From assembly GCA_023412475.1 (NCBI GenBank), contig JAEYNR010000027.1, forward strand, positions 1-12,280: a stretch of 12,280 nt of DNA. Reading direction: 5' to 3'. Positions 8,568 to 12,280 of this stretch are shown here, in pieces (positions within the stretch are counted from its first letter, which is position 1; every line of letters starts with the position of its first letter). The notes under the pieces were generated by a model that was not told the DNA's origin, made no database searches, and worked only from the letters and a program-made list of their open reading frames with translations. The position numbers and the translations under genes were made by a program. The DNA is from Fibrobacterota bacterium. Lineage in GTDB: Bacteria > Fibrobacterota > Chitinivibrionia > Chitinivibrionales > Chitinispirillaceae.

Positions 8568-9866
8568 TCAGACGGAGCTCTCTTTTAAGTGCAACTGAAG
8601 CCGGTTAACCCGGTGATTTTTCATCTCCATGACTTTGAATTCAAAATTATTCCATGCAAAAAAATCTCCGGTTTTTGGAACATGGCTCAGCATAAGCATG
8701 ACAAAACCGGAAATGGTTCCATAACGCTGTTCATCGGGCATTTCATCAATATTAAAATAGACTTTAAACTCCTGCACCGGTAAAGCGCCGTCAATATTCC
8801 AGTAACCATCAATACCTTTGTGGATTGACGGAACACTGATTTCGGATTTCATCGGCAGTTCGCCCACTACCGCCTGAAGGATGTCATAGGGGGTGATGAT
8901 ACCTGAGAATCCCCCGTATTCATCGATGACAATGGCAAAATGTGGAGTATGGTGTCGGAAAGCTTCCAAAACTTTTAAAACGCTCATGTGCTCTGCTACA
9001 AAAAGAGCGATTTGGATATGATTTTTGAGAGAGAGATCTTTTTCTGCGATTGTTTTTGTGTACAGGATATCTCTGGCATTGGCTATACCTATTAAATTGT
9101 CCGGATCTTCATCGATTACCGGATACCGGGAGTAGGGGCAATCCAGGACTGTTTTCAAGTTTTCATCGAAACTTTCAGAGGCATCAAGCCAGACACAATC
9201 GGTTCTGGGTGTCATGATTGAGTGGGCCTGACGATCCCCGAACTCAAATATTCTTGTAATCATACGCTGTTCATCGGGTTCCACAAGTCCGGCTTTGGTG
9301 CCTAATTCAATAGCATGCGAAATTTCTTCTTCAGTGATTGTTGGGGCTTTGGGAATTTTTTTCCCCAGGATAAAGAGTACTGCATCGGTGGAGAAACCAA
9401 GCGCTTTTATAAAAGGGGTAGCGATTATAGAGAGCAGATTCATGGGGCGGGAGATCAATGTGGAGATGGTTTCGGGATCGCCTAAAGCAAGCCGTTTTGG
9501 TACAAGTTCTCCTAAGATAAGAGTAAGGTAGCTGATAAAGATGACAGTGCAAGTCAAGGAGATGGTTTCTGCATAAGGGGCCAGAGAATCGACTTTTTGT
9601 ATCGGTATTTTCAGAGCATTGGCGATTGTGGCTCCTGAGAATGCACCCATAAGGATTCCGATTGTGGTGATTCCTACCTGGATACTGGAAAGGAAACGAT
9701 TAGGGGAGTCAGAAAGTTCGATTGCTGTTTTGGCTCCCTTGTTTCCATTTTTCGCCCTTTGATTGAGAATCGGTTTGCGTGAGGAGATAATGGCAATTTC
9801 AGACATGGAAAAAAAGCCATTTAAAAAGATAAGAATCAGGATTATGATTAATTCCATCCAAAGCAA
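8568..9866 (-). CDS. CNNM/CorC-family membrane protein (DUF21-CBS-CorC_HlyC), putative Mg2+/Co2+ transporter
   Basis: This 432-residue protein has the full DUF21, CBS-pair and CorC_HlyC layout of the family often annotated as hemolysin or HlyC/CorC; characterised members export Mg2+. The DUF21 membrane domain spans about 1-190, with NGFFSMSEIA (16-25), a Gly-rich helix GILMGAFSGATIA (70-82) and the GELVPKR motif (119-125). The CBS pair runs from about 205 to 335, beginning near MTPR (218-221). The C-terminal transporter-associated domain runs from about 350 to 430 (DGALPVQEF, EQRYGTISGFVM, VNRLQL). Length is normal. Start: the frame opens with TTG at 9866, ten bases after a GAGG motif; an ATG three codons later (9857) is the alternative, but its spacing from that motif is long. 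It stands alone, facing the mltD-like gene. Ion specificity cannot be read from sequence. Confidence 0.92.
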   Translation of the reverse strand: MLWMELIIILILIFLNGFFSMSEIAIISSRKPILNQRAKNGNKGAKTAIELSDSPNRFLSSIQVGITTIGILMGAFSGATIANALKIPIQKVDSLAPYAETISLTCTVIFISYLTLILGELVPKRLALGDPETISTLISRPMNLLSIIATPFIKALGFSTDAVLFILGKKIPKAPTITEEEISHAIELGTKAGLVEPDEQRMITRIFEFGDRQAHSIMTPRTDCVWLDASESFDENLKTVLDCPYSRYPVIDEDPDNLIGIANARDILYTKTIAEKDLSLKNHIQIALFVAEHMSVLKVLEAFRHHTPHFAIVIDEYGGFSGIITPYDILQAVVGELPMKSEISVPSIHKGIDGYWNIDGALPVQEFKVYFNIDEMPDEQRYGTISGFVMLMLSHVPKTGDFFAWNNFEFKVMEMKNHRVNRLQLHLKESSV

Positions 9867-10100
9867 AATAGGGCCGCCTCTTTTCTAAAAGAATAGATGA
9901 GCAATCAAAGTACCTGATTGGTTTAGGGGGAACTTCCTGGTTTATTATGTACCCGCTATTGAGTATTCTTTTTGATCTGTGGGTTTGCCGGTGGTAGCAA
10001 GTCAGTGGGCGGAAATGCTTTTGCTTGCCCTCGGTTATAAATGATGTCGCTCCTGTGGGGGCTTTTTCCGAATCGGGATATGGCTTTATAGAGGTTTGTG
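9867..10100. other. Non-coding region, possible dispersed intergenic element
   Basis: Upstream of the CNNM gene there is no convincing gene. The minus strand is open across 9799-10221, but the peptide is rich in Arg, His, Lys and Pro and matches no family I know. About 9980-10090 (for example GATGTCGCTCCTGTGGGGGC at 10042-10061) is more GC-rich than its surroundings. Its translation (APTGATSFITEGK on the minus strand) resembles the spurious proteins often called from repeated intergenic elements. That likeness is from memory and is unproven. Confidence 0.35.
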
Positions 10101-10660
10101 GGGCAAAATTCATTATTAATAAAAGGTTTGCTCTATAAAAAAGGAAAATCCCTGTGTGAAAAAGGATCGAACCATTTCTATTTCTTGCTTTTCGAAAGTA
10201 AAAAAAAGAAATTCTTTTCAAATAATGAAAATTTCCTTTCGGATCAAAAAAAATCCCTTAACAAACAAAAGGTGATCCTTTGAAAAAGGAGCGATATCCG
10301 ATAATACACTAAAGAAATATCTGTAACAACAAGGGATATTGCTTTAAAAAGGGAAAAAATCGTTTGTTGAACAAAGGTTGATGTTTTGTTGAAAATAGAA
10401 TTTTCTTTGTTTGATGATGGATTTTGTTTGTTTAAAAAAGGCCGTTGCTTATTGAATAATGAAATTTGTTTGTTCAATAAACGTGGGTTGTTTGTTGAGG
10501 ATAGAATTTTGTTTGATGGACAAAGGTTGAAGTTTGGTGAATAATGAATTTTGTTTGATAGGCAAACGTTGGGGTTTATTGAATAATGAATTTCGCTTGT
10601 CCGAAAAAAAACATCGTTTATTGAACAGGTAATCTCAATAATGAGTATAGTTCAGACCTT
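10100..10660. repeat. Degenerate tandem array with 21-bp period (42-bp higher order)
   Basis: Laid out on the minus strand from 10477, the sequence falls into consecutive 21-bp units as far as about 10100. More units extend the other way to about 10634-10660. Clean units (about 10360-10634) pair into 42-bp repeats whose plus-strand form is TTTGTTTG..AAACGTTG..GTTTATTGAATAATGAAT. Block starts near 10422, 10465, 10508, 10550 and 10592 show spacings of 42-43. Units below 10360 are diverged, T-rich and A-rich, but stay in phase. Read on the minus strand, each unit is a heptapeptide such as FNKQRPF, SNKENSI or LFQRITF. One extra base near 10478 shifts the frame between the two halves, and there is an in-frame TGA at 10244-10246. 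No start codon with a ribosome binding site is seen, so this is probably not a functional gene now. Confidence 0.75.
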
Positions 10661-10739
10661 AATTTCATAGGCGCACCTGTTACAGCAATAGGGTTTCGTT
10701 ATAGTGGTTTAGTCAGAAGAATGGGAAAAAGGGGGATAG

Positions 10740-10771
10740 CTGGTCATTGAAAAATAAGTTTCAATGACCAG
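10740..10771. terminator. Perfect 13-bp inverted repeat after the small hypothetical gene
   Basis: CTGGTCATTGAAA (10740-10752) and TTTCAATGACCAG (10759-10771) are exact reverse complements around a six-base loop. The hairpin lies 12 bases beyond the stop of the minus-strand gene at 10784-11260. On the minus strand it is followed after about eight bases by CCCCCTTTTT, so it could terminate or protect that transcript. The T-run is not directly adjacent, so a canonical intrinsic terminator is not certain. Confidence 0.6.
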
Positions 10772-10783
10772 TTGAGCTGGCTT

Positions 10784-11260
10784 TTAGATTTTCTCTGCGG
10801 TTATGGTTTCTTTTTTTGATTTCTGTATGAATCTTTTACTTAGTTCATCCAGAACCTGTTCCGAGCCCTCGAAAAGATCTTTATTTGTCTTTAAATTTGC
10901 ATATACGACAAGAGCGGTGGAGAAGGCTTCTGCACCCACCTGAAGGTAGGTGTCATTTACCTGATCGGAGAGCTTTTTCGCTTTCTGATTGATCATGAAC
11001 AGCAGATTGTAAAGATCGACATCTATGGCAAACTCTTCCATTGGCAGCCTGGCTGGTATTACATCTGGGTGTTCTTTGGCAAATTCTAAAGTTTTATTAA
11101 CGAAAGCTACGCTTTTATCGCCAAATTTCGGTAATGCTTTTTTCTCTTCTTTAGTCAAATCGAGCAGGAAAGGCAGATCAGTTGCTATCTGATCAAAAGC
11201 GGCAACTATTCTTGCGTAAGCCTCCTGGGTGAGTTTCGCACTGATTCTGTTTTTAGGCAT
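10784..11260 (-). CDS. Conserved hypothetical protein, 158 aa, helical and soluble
   Basis: This is a real gene by its signals: ATG preceded by a perfect AGGAGG seven bases upstream, good codon structure and a strong hairpin after the stop. The product starts MPKNRISAKLTQE, has a central FLLDLTKEEKKALPKFGDKS motif and then a LYNLLFMINQKAKKLSDQV helix, and ends in a charged tail. It has no signal peptide, membrane segment, Cys or Trp, and is predicted almost entirely alpha-helical and cytoplasmic. From memory, the N-terminal pattern (MPKNRIS, then LPFL-DLT-EE-K-LPK-GDKS) recurs in a family of uncharacterised proteins of about 150-170 residues found in several phyla. I know no function for it. 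Neighbours give no hint: it stands alone between non-coding stretches. A hairpin in its leader (11295-11313) may regulate it. Confidence 0.85.
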   Translation of the reverse strand: MPKNRISAKLTQEAYARIVAAFDQIATDLPFLLDLTKEEKKALPKFGDKSVAFVNKTLEFAKEHPDVIPARLPMEEFAIDVDLYNLLFMINQKAKKLSDQVNDTYLQVGAEAFSTALVVYANLKTNKDLFEGSEQVLDELSKRFIQKSKKETITAEKI

Positions 11261-11280
11261 TGAAGTTCCTCCTGGAAAAA
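11261..11280 (-). promoter_or_regulatory. Perfect Shine-Dalgarno of the 158-aa gene
   Basis: On the minus strand, CCAGGAGGAACTTCA directly precedes the ATG, giving AGGAGG with a seven-base spacer. This fixes the start and argues that the gene is well translated. Confidence 0.85.
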
Positions 11281-11294
11281 AGTGAAAGGAAAAA

Positions 11295-11313
11295 GCAAAC
11301 CACCCTGGCTTGC
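11295..11313. terminator. Terminator-like hairpin in the leader of the 158-aa gene
   Basis: GCAAACC (11295-11301) and GGCTTGC (11307-11313) pair with one G-U around a five-base loop. T-runs flank it on both strands: seven T after four bases on the plus strand, and TTTTTCC directly after it on the minus strand. On the minus strand it ends only about 20 bases before the Shine-Dalgarno, leaving no room for a promoter between. It is therefore either in the 5' leader, as an attenuator, or the end of transcription coming from the nuclease-like gene. Confidence 0.45.
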
Positions 11314-11637
11314 CGGATTTTTTTATCGAGAATAGTTTTTTGGGAAAAAAGGTCCGTGTAAAGAACCTGTAATAGAAACAAGAACAGAAAACTTAATAGT
11401 ACAGGACAGAAAAAAGAAACTTAATAAATGATTGCCGGTTTAGATTCGGCAGCTAAATAAACAATGGGTAGTCTTTATGTTTCTTAAAATAATAGTGTTT
11501 ACCTTGTTCAACAACTTAAAAATTGGTATTTGCAGTTTTTTGTTGATTGGATATGGGGAAGGCGGCGAAAAATTACAATTTAATAACAACATTTTTGGCA
11601 AATAAAGAAAAAGATACAACTGGCGTGGAGAGGTGAG
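11314..11637. other. Gene-free AT-rich stretch
   Basis: I see no gene or strong promoter. A short imperfect direct repeat (ACTTAATA at about 11391 and again about 30 bases on, each after an A-rich ACAGAAAA) is present. The only long frame (minus, 11440-11676) has a composition typical of random AT-rich DNA. Confidence 0.4.
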
Positions 11638-11936
11638 ATGGAAAGTAACAATATAGTTTTGAAAAGTAAAATTCAAAGGGTTTTCATTATTGCAATCTTT
11701 ATTCTTCTTCGGAATATCTATTCACAATCAATTGTACATCCTGGTACTATTATTCGAAATCTATGAATACCTTAAAAGAAAAGATTTTCTCTGGTAGAAA
11801 AAGGAAATCCAACACTTATTGGTTTTTCTTTAACTTTTTCCTAAGCAATCCTTCGCGAAGACGCTTCGGATTGCGGGCTGTACTGTTGGCCAACAACCGA
11901 TACGTATTTTGGAATCTTTTTCAGGACCTACTCTAG
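11638..11936 (+). pseudogene. Truncated 5' end of a secreted-protein gene
   Basis: An ATG at 11638 follows GGAGAGGTGAG, a strong ribosome binding site. The 42-codon frame encodes a basic N-terminus, a hydrophobic core (VFIIAIFILL, 15-24) and a probable signal-peptidase site after IYSQ, then SIVHPGTIIRNL and a TGA at 11764. In the frame shifted at 11766, reading resumes as NTLKEKIFSGRKRKSN and stays open to a TAG at 11934-11936. A signal peptide followed by a V-H-P-G motif and then L-x-x-[IL]-K-x-K-[IV]-x-x-G recalls the start of secreted polysaccharide lyases of the alginate-lyase/heparinase kind. The most economical reading is the frameshifted, truncated remnant of such a gene. The signal peptide and broken frame are seen; the family is inference with low confidence. 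Alternatively it is a real 42-residue secreted peptide. Confidence 0.4.
11845..11874. repeat. Palindromic element, possible REP-like sequence
   Basis: GCAATCC (11845-11851) and GGATTGC (11868-11874) are perfect arms. Inside lie a TTCGCGAA palindrome and a nested GAAG/CTTC stem with a three-base loop. There is no adjacent T-run on the sense that would make it a terminator. The compact nested form and its position in a decayed intergenic area fit a dispersed REP-type palindrome, but only one copy is seen here. Confidence 0.5.
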
Positions 11937-12004
11937 CAACAGCGATAGGAGCTACAGAGTCGATTTAAAGTGATAGCTCATCAACATACTCTCCGACATC
12001 CGCC

Positions 12005-12280
12005 TCATTTATCATCTCTTTTTTGCAGCAATTCTATCTTTTCTAAAGATAAGCCCGTATAGAGGGCGACTTTTTCTTCAGATTCGCCATTTTTAAGCAT
12101 ATTGAGAGCAACTTGATCCTTTTCCTGTTCTTTTCCTCGCTCAATCCCCTGCTTAATCCCCTGCTTATGCCCTTTCTCAATCCCTTCCTTACGACCTTCC
12201 TCTTTAAAGTATTCCTTAATTGAAGACATCTTATTCTCTCCTGTAATTATAGCTTTTTTTATCTTTTCCAGGACATTCTC
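12005..12280 (-). CDS. C-terminal part of an Rpn/PD-(D/E)XK nuclease (transposase-like) family protein; 5' end outside window
   Basis: The frame is open from the window edge on the minus strand to a TGA at 12005-12007, so the gene begins beyond 12280. An internal ATG at 12229 is not preceded by any in-frame stop within the window, and the codons before it read ENVLEKIKKAIITGENK, so it is not the true start. The visible tail has the typical C-terminus of Rpn-type recombination-promoting nucleases: an EYFKEEGRKEGIEKG segment, repeated x-Gly-[IK]-[EK]-x-G units that form a charged helix, then a short helix-turn-like end (LKNGESEEKVALYTGLSLEKI). The catalytic PD-(D/E)XK domain is not in the window, so activity cannot be judged. 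Such genes are often multicopy and frequently degraded; whether this one is complete is unknown. Confidence 0.7.
   Translation of the reverse strand, partial: ENVLEKIKKAIITGENKMSSIKEYFKEEGRKEGIEKGHKQGIKQGIERGKEQEKDQVALNMLKNGESEEKVALYTGLSLEKIELLQKRDDK

Noticed and set aside
10155..10180. GGATCGAACCA stretch resembling a tRNA T-arm complement
   Set aside because: No acceptor stem, anticodon stem or D-arm can be built around it, and it lies in the degenerate array.
9799..10221. Minus-strand 140-codon open frame upstream of the CNNM gene
   Set aside because: It overlaps the CNNM N-terminus and the repeat array, has no ribosome binding site and no family likeness, and probably reflects translation of an intergenic element.
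10100..10660. CRISPR array
   Set aside because: The units are contiguous 21/42-bp degenerate repeats without unique spacers of constant length, and no cas genes are in the window.
11380..11430. Short direct repeat around ACTTAATA
   Set aside because: Only two imperfect copies in A-rich DNA; chance is a sufficient explanation.

Overview
The window is ordinary Gram-negative envelope chromosome followed by AT-rich, gene-poor, partly decayed DNA. It implies a diderm bacterium: it encodes a 16-strand-type outer-membrane insertase (TamA-like), its inner-membrane-anchored partner (TamB-like) and a periplasmic lytic transglycosylase. Low-to-medium GC, the large FCB-style TamB, the long LysM-rich MltD and the Rpn-type nuclease tail would fit the Fibrobacterota/Bacteroidota/Chlorobiota neighbourhood, but I cannot fix the taxon from sequence alone.

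Layout. Positions 1-221 hold no convincing gene. On the minus strand, tamB-like (2014-5997) is followed after one base by tamA-like (222-2012); together they form a two-gene envelope-assembly operon. Diverging from it across about 180 bp is an mltD-like lytic transglycosylase with several LysM modules (6178-8283, plus). A short intergenic stretch with a hairpin follows. Next, on the minus strand, is a DUF21-CBS-CorC/HlyC (CNNM/CorC) membrane protein (8568-9866), probably a divalent-cation transporter.

From 9867 the window is mostly non-coding. It contains a possible dispersed intergenic element (about 9980-10090) and a long degenerate tandem array with a strict 21-bp period (about 10100-10660). 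The minus strand of the array reads as heptapeptides of the form (F/L)-N-K-Q-x-(S/P)-(L/F). A perfect 13-bp hairpin lies between the array and a well-formed small gene for a conserved hypothetical protein (10784-11260, minus), whose leader carries a second, terminator-like hairpin. Beyond this are a truncated 5' end of a secreted-protein gene (11638 onward), a palindromic element (11845-11874), a coding-like but interrupted minus-strand frame, and finally the C-terminal tail of an Rpn/PD-(D/E)XK-type nuclease gene whose 5' end lies beyond the window.

Together, TamB and TamA span the envelope and support outer-membrane protein insertion or lipid traffic, while MltD remodels the peptidoglycan between the membranes. 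The CNNM protein is a separate ion-homeostasis unit. I found no CRISPR array, tRNA, rRNA, complete insertion sequence or defence locus. The least explained element is the 21-bp/heptapeptide array.
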